This document shows, one piece after another, positions 7,462-14,517 of a stretch of 14,547 bases of DNA (positions are counted from its first letter, which is position 1; every line of letters starts with the position of its first letter). The notes under the pieces were generated by a model. That model worked only from the letters and a program-made list of their open reading frames with translations, had not been told where the DNA came from and made no database searches. A program made the position numbers and the translations under genes. This stretch comes from Flavobacterium sp. (GTDB taxonomy: Bacteria; Bacteroidota; Bacteroidia; Flavobacteriales; Flavobacteriaceae): the NCBI GenBank assembly GCA_018062725.1, contig JAGORP010000026.1, forward strand, positions 1 through 14,547. Direction: 5' to 3'.

Positions 7462-8685
7462 ATGAAAAAACAACTTTTATTTCTTTTGACAGCAATTTTA
7501 AGCTCTAGTTGCTATTCACAAATAGCTTTCGAAAAAGGATATTACATTGATAATACGAATCAAAAAACTAATTGTTTAATCAAAAATATTGATTGGAAAA
7601 ATAACCCAACTGAATTTGAATATAAAATATCCGAAAATAGTGAATCGAAAAAGACAACTATAAAATCAATTAAAGAGTTTGGTATTGATAATATTTCCAA
7701 ATACATCAGAACCACTGTAAATATAGATAGATCTAGTGAGAATATCAATAGTTTAAGTAATGATAAAAATCCTATATTTCAAGAAGAAGAACTTTTTTTA
7801 AAAGTATTAGTTGAAGGTAAATCGAATTTATATGAGTATGTTGACGGAAACTTAAGAAGATACTTTTACAATAAAGAAAACTCCAATATTGAACAATTAA
7901 TTTTTAAGAGTTATCTAACCTCTGAAAATGATATAGGCAAAAACAATAGATTTAGGCAGCAGTTATGGGTTGATTTGAAATGTCCAAGTTTTAAAAATAG
8001 TGAAATTGAAAATCTAAAATATAAGAAAAATGATTTAGTCAGATTTTTTACGGAATACAGTGAATGTTATGATAAAAAATTAATAAATTTTGCACCAAAA
8101 CAAAAAAGAGATTTATTTAATTTGACAATCAGACCTCGGGTAAATAGTTCTTCATTATCAATACAAAATGCTGGTTCTAATTCTAGAAATATTGCTTTCG
8201 ATAATAAAATAGGGCTTGGGTTTGGTTTAGAAGCTGAGTTTATTTTGCCTTTTAATAAAAACAAATGGGCAATTACAATTGAGCCAACTTATCAACGTTT
8301 CAAGTCCGAAAAAAACACTAACGTAGATGATGTTTCTGGAGGAGCATTAATAGCAAATGTTGATTACAGTTCTATTGAAATCCCTGTCGGTTTAAGACAT
8401 TATTTCTTTCTAAATAATAATTCCAAATTTTTCATAAATGCTTGTTACATCTTTGATTCAAGTTTAAAATCATCAATTGACTTTACCAGAAATGATGGTT
8501 CAAATTTAAATTCATTAGTAATTGAGACAAGAAATAACTTAGCTATGGGAATTGGTTACAAACAAAACGATAGATATAGTTTAGAAATAAGATATCAAAC
8601 CAAAAGAGAAATTCTTGGAAACTACCCATTTTGGAGTTCAGAATATAAAACACTTTCAATACTATTTGGATATTCATTATTCTAA
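7462..8685 (+). CDS. Predicted outer-membrane beta-barrel protein (PorT-like)
   Basis: This 407-aa protein has a Sec signal peptide (1-20, ending CYSQ). The Cys at 17 is not in a good lipobox. The N-terminal region (about 21-215) begins with GYYIDNTNQKTNCLIK, a type of start common in Bacteroidota envelope proteins. From about residue 218 the sequence has alternating amphipathic beta strands (NLTIRPRVN, GLGFGLEAEF, WAITIEPTYQRF, YSSIEIPVGLRHYF, AMGIGY, YSLEIRYQT) and ends in an aromatic residue (ILFGYSLF). This fits an 8-stranded OMP_b-brl type barrel in the outer membrane. The cargo or partner is unknown. The gene is AT-rich, with codon use like the AraC and esterase genes that follow and unlike the chromosomal genes on both sides. 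It lies between the tandem array and the first ~150-bp repeat, in what may be an acquired segment. Confidence 0.75.
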   Translation: MKKQLLFLLTAILSSSCYSQIAFEKGYYIDNTNQKTNCLIKNIDWKNNPTEFEYKISENSESKKTTIKSIKEFGIDNISKYIRTTVNIDRSSENINSLSNDKNPIFQEEELFLKVLVEGKSNLYEYVDGNLRRYFYNKENSNIEQLIFKSYLTSENDIGKNNRFRQQLWVDLKCPSFKNSEIENLKYKKNDLVRFFTEYSECYDKKLINFAPKQKRDLFNLTIRPRVNSSSLSIQNAGSNSRNIAFDNKIGLGFGLEAEFILPFNKNKWAITIEPTYQRFKSEKNTNVDDVSGGALIANVDYSSIEIPVGLRHYFFLNNNSKFFINACYIFDSSLKSSIDFTRNDGSNLNSLVIETRNNLAMGIGYKQNDRYSLEIRYQTKREILGNYPFWSSEYKTLSILFGYSLF

Positions 8686-8687
8686 AA

Positions 8688-8840
8688 AACAACCGTTTGC
8701 ATCAATTGCTGGGCTTTCGCTTGCGTTTCTTTCTTCGTGGAAAATACTCAGATATTTTCAATTATTTCTTTCTAAGAAATTCCTATATTTGTTTTGTCCA
8801 TTGTTCGCAGCAGTAGCAATGCGAAAGCCACCTTTTGTTG
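8688..8840 (+). repeat. Dispersed ~150-bp repeat, copy 1 (complementary ends)
   Basis: The repeat starts 3 nt after the barrel gene stop. The left block, beginning AACAACCGTTTGCATCAATT and running to 8764, and the right block (about 8796-8832, containing GCAGCAGTAGC and AATGCGAAAGCC) both recur in copy 2 at 11101. The ends can fold: GGCTTTCGC (8712-8720) is perfectly complementary to GCGAAAGCC (8821-8829), and the TTGC after it extends the pairing past a single extra base. An ORF crossing it (8615-8875) has no support as a gene. Confidence 0.85.
8784..8791 (+). promoter_or_regulatory. Candidate -7 element inside repeat copy 1, ahead of the AraC-type gene
   Basis: TATATTTG matches TAnnTTTG. 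At 19 nt upstream there is TTA instead of TTG. If used it would give a leader of about 110 nt before the ATG at 8909 and would make the repeat the promoter carrier for the regulator gene. Confidence 0.4.
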
Positions 8841-8908
8841 GCGGTAAGTCTAAACGAAAAAGACAAATTCAATAAACGAATAAAAAAACATTAAATTAAC
8901 AAGCAAAA

Positions 8909-9730
8909 ATGAATTTCGATTTTCATTATCCAAAAGAAAAAGCATTATCTAAATTTATTGAGTTTTATTATACTGGAAGTATCAATAAATTTTACTTTGC
9001 TTATCCTCACTATAACAATCCTTTATCATTTATTAAAAATTCTGAAGTAACTATTTATAAATACGGTATTGATTTAGAATCAAGGCCAGATTATACTTCA
9101 AAAATAATTGTTGCGAAAAAAAATGTATTTCCTATATATATAAATCCAATAAATGAAATAAAAGAATTTTGCATTGTATTTAAACCATATGGTCTATCTC
9201 AATTTTTAGAAAATCCAATAACTAGTTTAAAAGAAGACAAACCTGTGATAACTTTAGTGGAGTTTGAAGATTTTTATACAAAAAATAAAGGTTTTTTTCA
9301 AATGGAAAACTCTGAAAAAATAGATGTCATTGAATTGTATTTAATGAATCGCTTATTCCTAAAAAACAATTTGGAACAAATTATTTCAAGTATAGATTAT
9401 TTTAATAATGAAAACATTAAAATAACCGACATTATATCAAAAACACTAATAAGTTTAAAAACATATAATCGCTCATTTAATTTAAACTGCGGCGTTTCTC
9501 CTGTGAAATTCAAAAGAATTATTCATTTTAGAAATGCCATTGAGAAAATTAAAGACAACGAAACAGAGAAACTCAAAGAAATAGCAATAGATTGTGGTTA
9601 CTACGATCAAGCTGCTTTTAATAATGAATTTAAAAAAATGAGCCAACTACTTCCCAAAGATTTTTTTAAAAAAATGAATATTTTATTAGAAAATAAAATC
9701 TACTTCAATTGTTCACCAAAAAAGAAGTAG
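8909..9730 (+). CDS. AraC-family transcriptional regulator
   Basis: This 273-aa cytoplasmic DNA-binding protein has a C-terminal region (about 170-253) with the two helix-turn-helix units of the AraC/XylS family. The first is around ITDIISKTLISLKTYNRSF. The second, LKEIAIDCGYYDQAAFNNEF (222-241), carries the typical ..IA.dcGYyDqaaF..eFKk pattern and is followed by the P.dFF end. The N-terminal part (1-165) is a ligand or dimer domain of the kind seen in Bacteroidota AraC proteins that lack a cupin signature; the sensed signal is unknown. It precedes the esterase-like gene by 115 nt on the same strand and is an obvious candidate to control that gene or the barrel gene, although this is inference from position. 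No signal peptide. The coding sequence is strongly AT-rich compared with the flanking chromosome. Confidence 0.87.
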   Translation: MNFDFHYPKEKALSKFIEFYYTGSINKFYFAYPHYNNPLSFIKNSEVTIYKYGIDLESRPDYTSKIIVAKKNVFPIYINPINEIKEFCIVFKPYGLSQFLENPITSLKEDKPVITLVEFEDFYTKNKGFFQMENSEKIDVIELYLMNRLFLKNNLEQIISSIDYFNNENIKITDIISKTLISLKTYNRSFNLNCGVSPVKFKRIIHFRNAIEKIKDNETEKLKEIAIDCGYYDQAAFNNEFKKMSQLLPKDFFKKMNILLENKIYFNCSPKKK

Positions 9731-9811
9731 CTTTAATCTCCTAATTAATAATTCTTACGTCTATTACTTACTATTGTCTTTTTTTTACAATTTTTATAAA
9801 TACTTGTTAAC

Positions 9812-9819
9812 TAATTTTG
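9812..9819 (+). promoter_or_regulatory. -7 element for the erythromycin-esterase-like gene
   Basis: TAATTTTG matches TAnnTTTG and lies 26 nt before the ATG at 9846. A TTACAA (9785-9790) sits at a -33-like distance of 21 nt, but no true TTG. It indicates that this gene has its own promoter separate from the AraC-type gene. Confidence 0.5.
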
Positions 9820-9845
9820 ACTAAATAATTTTAAATTTAATCGAA

Positions 9846-11066
9846 ATGAAAAAAGTTTTTTTAACAGTGATTGTTTGTTTAACCGGAGTACTATTTTATG
9901 CTCAAAATATACAAACTAAAAAAATTCTAAAAGACATCTATCAAAAAAGAATCGTTGCTATAGGAGAAGACACTCACGGAACAAAAGAGTTTCATATTCT
10001 AAGGCATTTCATTTCAAAAGAACTTGTTGTCAATAATAAGTTCAATGTAATCATTCTTGAAAACCCGGCTGATCAAATGTTACAATTAAATGATGATTTA
10101 ATGAAAACCGATAATATTGACTCCTTAATGCAAAAACATTTATTTTCTATTTATCAAACCAAAGAAATGAAAGATTTTTTGTTATGGATTAGAGAATACA
10201 ATACAAATAATAAAAATAAGATAATAGTAAAAGGATGTGATGATAGTGGTAAAATTGGTGTGAAAATATTAAAAGAAAGAATGGAAATATACGAGTCAAA
10301 TTCTAATCTTCAAAAACAGATTGCCGAACTATTTGACAAAATCACTTTATCTTATTCTGAATATTGCATAAAAAAAGGGAAAGTTAAAGACAATACACAA
10401 GCTGGCAAAATGAAATTTTATGCAGAAATATATGATTGGGCTATTGAAACAGAAAAAATCATAAGTTTATCAAAAATAAACGATGATCGTATTAACGAGT
10501 TAATGTATCAAATACAAACCTCATATCTCCCATACAAAAAATGGTCTGAAGGAAAGTATATATCGAGAGATGAAATTATGGCTCAGCGGGTTCTTTATTA
10601 TGCGAAAAATAAAGATAATAAACTTATAGTCCTAGCACATAACGCACATATTTCAAAAAAGGATATTATTGATAACGAAATAGGGCTAATGGGTAAAAAA
10701 ATTCAAGAATCTTTACCTTTAGAATATTTTTCTCTAGCATTAATGAGTGGTACTGGCACCTACTCCTACATTGAGAATAAATTTATAAATAACGATCAAG
10801 TTTATGATGATCCTCTATTGAACTCAGCTTTTATTGAATTAAACAAAAACTCTTGGAATTTCTTTTTTTTTAGTAATAAAAAATATTGGAATAAATATAT
10901 TGGAATGAAAGATTTGGTAAAATGTCCAAATGATAAAAAGAAAATGAGATTAGTCGGATATGGAAAGGAAGTGTTAGATAAAGATTATTATGATGTTTCA
11001 AAATTATCAGATTTATATGACGGAATAATTTTTGTAAAGAATTCCCGTAATAGTACTGGCATCTAA
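9846..11066 (+). CDS. Erythromycin esterase family protein, secreted
   Basis: This 406-aa protein has a Sec signal peptide (1-20, ending FYAQ), so the enzyme is probably periplasmic. Family motifs are present in order: AIGEDTHGTKEFHILR (38-53, with Glu41 and His44), VIILENPADQ (68-77, Glu72), FLLWIREYN (111-119), VKGCDDSG (128-135), SRDEIMAQRV (240-249) and VLAHNAHISK (262-271, His265 and His268). These correspond to the conserved acid/His residues of the EreA/EreB/succinoglycan-esterase family, so the hydrolase core looks intact. Members include macrolide lactone esterases, but many have other or unknown ester substrates. The C-terminal region (about 300-406) is less conserved. Its neighbours are an AraC-type regulator upstream and a ~150-bp repeat 34 nt downstream. 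Macrolide inactivation is possible but unproven. Confidence 0.85.
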   Translation: MKKVFLTVIVCLTGVLFYAQNIQTKKILKDIYQKRIVAIGEDTHGTKEFHILRHFISKELVVNNKFNVIILENPADQMLQLNDDLMKTDNIDSLMQKHLFSIYQTKEMKDFLLWIREYNTNNKNKIIVKGCDDSGKIGVKILKERMEIYESNSNLQKQIAELFDKITLSYSEYCIKKGKVKDNTQAGKMKFYAEIYDWAIETEKIISLSKINDDRINELMYQIQTSYLPYKKWSEGKYISRDEIMAQRVLYYAKNKDNKLIVLAHNAHISKKDIIDNEIGLMGKKIQESLPLEYFSLALMSGTGTYSYIENKFINNDQVYDDPLLNSAFIELNKNSWNFFFFSNKKYWNKYIGMKDLVKCPNDKKKMRLVGYGKEVLDKDYYDVSKLSDLYDGIIFVKNSRNSTGI

Positions 11067-11100
11067 TTGATTCATGAATTAGTAAAAAGATTTAACCACT

Positions 11101-11252
11101 AACAACCGTTTTCATCAATTGCTGGACTTGCGCCTGCGTTTCTGTCTTTGTTAAAAGTACTCAGATATTTTCAATTCCATCTTTCAAATTAATTTAGTTG
11201 AGATGTTTTGGCCAGTGCCGGCAGCAGCAGCGGAATGCAAGACATATACGTA
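11101..11252 (+). repeat. Dispersed ~150-bp repeat, copy 2 (complementary ends)
   Basis: It lies 34 nt after the esterase stop. The left block (11101-11176) matches copy 1 closely: AACAACCGTTTTCATCAATT, GCGTTTCT, and TACTCAGATATTTTCAATT at its end. The right block (about 11210-11243) shares GCAGCAGCAGC and AATGC.AAG. The arms differ from copy 1 but still pair: CTTGC (11127-11131) with GCAAG (11237-11241). No CDS is evident. Confidence 0.85.
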
Positions 11253-11288
11253 AATTTAAACTGATAAACTTCTCAATCCCAAAACAAA

Positions 11289-11314
11289 AAAAGCCCAGTA
11301 AAAACTGAGCTTTT
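11289..11314 (-). terminator. Rho-independent terminator for the SIMPL-domain gene
   Basis: AAAAGCCCAGT (11289-11299) pairs with ACTGAGCTTTT (11304-11314) around an AAAA loop with one C-A mismatch. Read on the minus strand it is followed by a 7-nt T-run. It lies 21 nt past the stop at 11335 and also has a T-rich tail on the plus strand. Confidence 0.8.
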
Positions 11315-11334
11315 CTTTTTATAATCAACTTCTA

Positions 11335-12033
11335 TTATTCCAATACAAAAGAAACCTGAACGTTGGCGATGATTTCAATCTCACCCACCGCAAGCGTTTC
11401 GTTTGGCATCGACGCATCACTTTCCATCATGGCTCGGTTAACACCTTTGAACATGGGTGGCGGACTGTACACATTCGTATTATCTGAAATCAGTAACGCC
11501 TTCCCAACTTTCTGGTTCAACACCGACACATAATCTTCCGCTTTTTGCTTCGCGTTCATAATCGCCAATTTACGCGCTTGTGCTTCTTGAATTTGAAGGG
11601 TTGACGATTTAAATTCAACGCCGTGAATCGTCGTAACGCCCGTATCTGAAATTCCCATCATGAATTCGTTGTACTTTTTCAAATCTTTCAACGTCACCGT
11701 AATGGTTTGATTCGCTACAAAATTGTATTTCTTTTTTTCGTAATCGTAATTTTTGTACAAACTCACATTCGTCGTTTGAAAATCACTAGCCGGAATTCCG
11801 TTCTTTTTGATGAATTTGATCACTTTATCTACAATATCATCATTTAGTTTTTTTACTTCCGCAGCGTCTTTCCCAGTGTTTTCTACACCCAATGAAACTA
11901 CACCAATATCGGGTGTTACTTTAATTTTGCCTTCTCCGGTAACCGAAATTTGCGGAGTTTGGATGGACTTTGATTCCTGTGCTTCTAACATACTACTTAC
12001 TAATAGGGTTACTACTAAAATTACTTTTTTCAT
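11335..12033 (-). CDS. SIMPL (DUF541) domain secreted protein
   Basis: From the ATG at 12031-12033 this is a 232-aa protein with a clear signal peptide (MKKVILVVTLLVSSMLEAQ). An upstream in-frame ATG at 12063 would add MFIAELNKKI before it and spoil the signal, so the shorter start is preferred; the leader GAAAATC is A-rich as usual here. The mature part is a SIMPL domain: ISVTGEGKIKVTPDIGVVSL, IVDKVIKFIKKNGI, the middle strand NQTITVTLKDLKKYNEF, then RKLAIMNAKQKAEDYVSVL and a closing beta strand IEIIANVQVSFVLE. Such proteins are periplasmic or outer-membrane-associated and of mostly unknown role (BP26/OMP28 relatives). It lies 73 nt downstream of the rhomboid gene on the same strand, so co-transcription is possible. 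Confidence 0.87.
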   Translation of the reverse strand: MKKVILVVTLLVSSMLEAQESKSIQTPQISVTGEGKIKVTPDIGVVSLGVENTGKDAAEVKKLNDDIVDKVIKFIKKNGIPASDFQTTNVSLYKNYDYEKKKYNFVANQTITVTLKDLKKYNEFMMGISDTGVTTIHGVEFKSSTLQIQEAQARKLAIMNAKQKAEDYVSVLNQKVGKALLISDNTNVYSPPPMFKGVNRAMMESDASMPNETLAVGEIEIIANVQVSFVLE

Positions 12034-12106
12034 GATTTTCTTATTTAATTCAGCAATGAACACTGATTTTGGTTTATATGCTTTTGGTTATTCAAATCCC
12101 ATGCCA

Positions 12107-12754
12107 TTATATCTTTCCCATTCGATCTAAAACGAAAAGCGCAATAATTGGCAGAGCCAACAGTACAACCAAAAATAGATTTTCACTAAAAATTTCGGGC
12201 TGTTTCAACAAAGTTAACACATAACCACCAATTGCACCACCAAAATGCGCGGTATGACCAATATTGTCGTTTTTGGCTTTCATGCCGTAGATCGAATACA
12301 ACAGATATCCAATTCCGAATAAGTAACCCGGAATGTCAATGGGTATAAACATAAAGTTCAAATACAAATTCGGTTCGAGTAAAATAGCCGAATAGATAAT
12401 TCCGGTTACCGCACCCGAGGCGCCAATAGCTCTATAACTGTAATCGTCCTTGTGCATCGCCAAGGTGAGTAAACTCCCAAAAATCAAACTCCCGAAATAA
12501 ATCAATAAAAAAGAAAAATTCCCCAACTCATTGTACACATAATGTGCAAAAAAATACAGCGAAATCATATTGAACGCCAAATGCGCTACATCACCGTGCA
12601 AAAAACCCGACGATATCATGCGGTATTGCTCGCCCGAGCGAATGCTGCCGATGTGGAATTCATACTTTCTAAAAAAATGTACATCCGAAAATCCGATGTA
12701 ACTTACAATCCCATTCGCGGCCAAAATTGCAATCAGAAACAAGCTCATATCCAT
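12107..12754 (-). CDS. Rhomboid family intramembrane serine protease
   Basis: This 215-aa polytopic membrane protein has about six transmembrane helices. Rhomboid signatures are present: H53...H58...N62 in FLHGDVAHLAFNM (oxyanion region), GASG with the nucleophile Ser113, and HTAHFGG with the catalytic His170. The Ser-His dyad is intact, so it should cleave transmembrane substrates in the inner membrane. The start could be the ATG at 12752-12754 or the one two codons later (MDM). Upstream, divergent from the acyltransferase gene, a TAAATTTA sequence is one mismatch from the TAnnTTTG promoter element. The SIMPL gene follows 73 nt downstream with no terminator between. Confidence 0.92.
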   Translation of the reverse strand: MDMSLFLIAILAANGIVSYIGFSDVHFFRKYEFHIGSIRSGEQYRMISSGFLHGDVAHLAFNMISLYFFAHYVYNELGNFSFLLIYFGSLIFGSLLTLAMHKDDYSYRAIGASGAVTGIIYSAILLEPNLYLNFMFIPIDIPGYLFGIGYLLYSIYGMKAKNDNIGHTAHFGGAIGGYVLTLLKQPEIFSENLFLVVLLALPIIALFVLDRMGKI

Positions 12755-12833
12755 ACGACAACTATTTTTTTTGTAAATTTAGTAATAGTTCTTTAGGATT
12801 TGTTAAATGCTAAAAATAAAAAATCAATTGCCG

Positions 12834-12841
12834 TATATTTG
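12834..12841 (+). promoter_or_regulatory. -7 element for the acyltransferase gene, placing the start at 12855
   Basis: TATATTTG is a perfect TAnnTTTG match 13 nt before the ATG at 12855. A transcript starting a few nt after it could not include the upstream ATG at 12807, so it supports the downstream start and implies a very short leader. No TTG at the standard -33 distance. Confidence 0.5.
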
Positions 12842-12854
12842 CAAAAAAAATCCC

Positions 12855-13736
12855 ATGCAGTTTCTTTTTTTTCTACTCTTATACCCTATTTTTTGGCTCA
12901 TATCCATACTACCATTCCGATTGTTGTATGCCTTTTCTGATTGTGTTTATGTATTGATTTACTACGTTTTAGGCTACAGAAAAAAAACCGTCCGAAACAA
13001 CTTAGCCCTTGCCTTACCGCATTTATCCGAAGCAGAACGTTTAGTCATCGAAAAGAAATCGTTTCGCCATTTGTGTGATATGTTTTTGGAAATGATCAAA
13101 ACCATGTCGATTTCCAAAAAAGAGATTGAAAAACGCTTTGTTTTTACCAATCTTCCACTCTATTTTGAACAAGAAAAGAAAGGAAAAAGCATTGCTTTAA
13201 TGATCGGGCATTACGCCAGTTACGAATGGGTAATTTCTATGAATCACTACATTACTTTCAATGGATACGCCATTTATAAACGCATTTCCAACAAGTATTT
13301 TGATAAATTGGTCAAAGACATTCGCTCGAAATTTAAAGCGTATTTAATCACAACCAAAGAAACAAAACAGGTAATCGAATCGAATGCCGAAAAAGGAATT
13401 TTAGGTATATACGGATTTGCCAGCGACCAAACGCCACGACCATCTGAAAACATGTATTGGTACCATTTTATGGGAATTGAAACGCCTATTCACGTTGGTG
13501 CCGAACTTTTTGCCAAGAAAAACGACATGAACGTAATGTATCTGAAAGTAAAAAAAGTAAAAAGAGGTTATTACGAAGGCACGTTTGAGATTCTGTCCAA
13601 CGATGTGCAGTCGATTCCCGATTTTAAATTATCGGAACAATTTATGGATAAAGTCGCACAACAAATTCTCGAAGCGCCCGAATACTATTTATGGACACAC
13701 AAGCGCTGGAAACACAAAAGAGAAAACTTCAATTAA
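12855..13736 (+). CDS. Lipid A biosynthesis acyltransferase (LpxL/HtrB-like)
   Basis: This is a 293-aa protein from the ATG at 12855. The frame is also open from an ATG at 12807, but a TATATTTG promoter element lies between the two and the extra 16 residues are polar, so 12855 is preferred. It begins with a membrane anchor (MQFLFFLLLYPIFWLISILP), followed by LGYRKKTVRNNLALALP, typical of the family. The catalytic HX4E motif is present as GHYASYEW (His119, Glu124 from this start), followed by the family blocks NAEKGILGIYGFASDQTP and ending EYYLWTHKRWKHKR. It should transfer a fatty acyl chain to lipid A at the inner membrane, although other acyl acceptors such as ornithine or phospholipids are possible in Bacteroidota. 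The stop TAA (13734-13736) overlaps the stop of the convergent gene. Confidence 0.9.
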   Translation: MQFLFFLLLYPIFWLISILPFRLLYAFSDCVYVLIYYVLGYRKKTVRNNLALALPHLSEAERLVIEKKSFRHLCDMFLEMIKTMSISKKEIEKRFVFTNLPLYFEQEKKGKSIALMIGHYASYEWVISMNHYITFNGYAIYKRISNKYFDKLVKDIRSKFKAYLITTKETKQVIESNAEKGILGIYGFASDQTPRPSENMYWYHFMGIETPIHVGAELFAKKNDMNVMYLKVKKVKRGYYEGTFEILSNDVQSIPDFKLSEQFMDKVAQQILEAPEYYLWTHKRWKHKRENFN

Positions 13737-13915
13737 ACCCTGCCTTTCAACGAACTGAAAACCCAAGCGTTAGCTAAAAAACCTACGCCCGTAGCGCCAA
13801 ATCCCCAACCTGCCGTTTCGTCGTATCGAAACACGCCCAACCCGATTAAGGTCAATCCCATGATGATCATGATTAACGTTGCATACCCAAAAACGGTGTT
13901 TTTATTCATTGCCAT
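13733..13915 (-). CDS. Small two-TM membrane protein (CAL67264-like)
   Basis: This 60-aa protein has two hydrophobic helices (about 8-28 and 36-54), a FRYDETAGWGFG turn between them and a KGRV end. From memory it resembles the small flavobacterial CAL67264 family of membrane proteins of unknown function. Supporting signs are a candidate promoter (TTG, 18 nt, GATATTTG) upstream and a plausible inner-membrane hairpin topology. The ATG at 13913-13915 is used, with a second Met two codons on. It converges on the acyltransferase gene with the stop codons overlapping in a shared TTAA (13733-13736) and no terminator visible between them. Confidence 0.75.
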   Translation of the reverse strand: MAMNKNTVFGYATLIMIIMGLTLIGLGVFRYDETAGWGFGATGVGFLANAWVFSSLKGRV

Positions 13916-13946
13916 AGTGCTAACTTTTTAATTATTTTGAGGAAGG

Positions 13947-13975
13947 CAAATATCGTAAAAATGATGCGTTTTCAA
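13947..13975 (-). promoter_or_regulatory. Candidate promoter for the 60-aa membrane protein
   Basis: On the minus strand, TTG (13975-13973), an 18-nt spacer and GATATTTG (13954-13947) match the flavobacterial promoter with one mismatch (first T of TAnnTTTG). The -33 TTG overlaps the stop codon of the preceding VanZ-like gene. Confidence 0.5.
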
Positions 13976-14517
13976 CTATTTTTTTTGAATTTATAATGAA
14001 TTGAAAAAATTAAAAAAAGGGAAGATCCTATCAGATTAACAGTTAAGTCTTTTATATTGCTATGTTCGAAAGTAAAAAAATGAGTTAATCGAAAATAATT
14101 TTGAACGAATTCATTCAAAAGACCTATCAAATTAAACGCAACAAATACTAAAATTGAGTTCTTGATTTTATTTTCTTTGAAAACTCCAAATAGTTGTAGA
14201 TAAACTGAAAGTAAAAGAGAAATAGTTAGTGCAAAGAAAATATGTTCAATAGTATTAAGATGGTATTCTGATGATTCTGAAAATTGATACGGTCGCGTTC
14301 GAACCCAAACAATAAAAGCGAGAAAAAAAACTGAAATCCAATTATTCCAAGAGTAGTATCGAGATTTTAGATACTTTTCGTTTTGATTAAGATATTCAAA
14401 AGAAATATAAAAAACACTAGAATACATTAATAACATATAGTGTTTGCAATAGACAATTATAAGAAATAGAATTAAAAATGCAATTCGCAGAGTATTTTTA
14501 TTCGATACCATCAACAT
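13972..14517 (-). CDS. VanZ-like membrane protein
   Basis: This 181-aa, Ile/Leu/Phe-rich protein has about four or five transmembrane segments (about 10-38, 58-75, 90-112, 120-140, 160-175). The region NEFVQN (135-140) with D157, N161 and G164 (KDLTVNLIGSS) resembles the conserved E..Q.......D...N..G core of VanZ-family proteins, but the match is loose and function is not assigned. The start ATG (14515-14517) overlaps the TGA stop of an upstream frame as TGATG, suggesting translational coupling. A second ATG two codons later is possible. The coding sequence is more AT-rich than the neighbouring acyltransferase gene. It ends at TGA 13972-13974, inside the candidate promoter of the next gene. 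Confidence 0.65.
   Translation of the reverse strand: MLMVSNKNTLRIAFLILFLIIVYCKHYMLLMYSSVFYISFEYLNQNEKYLKSRYYSWNNWISVFFLAFIVWVRTRPYQFSESSEYHLNTIEHIFFALTISLLLSVYLQLFGVFKENKIKNSILVFVAFNLIGLLNEFVQNYFRLTHFFTFEHSNIKDLTVNLIGSSLFLIFSIHYKFKKNS

Noticed and set aside
8615..8875. Open frame of 86 codons overlapping the end of the barrel gene
   Set aside because: Most of it is the ~150-bp repeat. The second copy has a stop in the same frame and changes that are not concentrated at third codon positions, so it does not behave as coding.
8688..11252. Calling the repeats integron attC sites
   Set aside because: Folding ends and gene spacing are similar in style, but clear R'/R'' boxes and an integron integrase are missing. 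Left as a hypothesis only.
7079..11288. Integrative element with duplicated tRNA 3' end (attL/attR)
   Set aside because: No second copy of the T-arm/acceptor sequence was found before 11289 and no integrase or relaxase is encoded.
11807..12796. Plus-strand open frames opposite the SIMPL and rhomboid genes (11807-12130 and 12542-12796)
   Set aside because: Antisense to genes with clear family motifs; the translated sequences show no recognisable domain.
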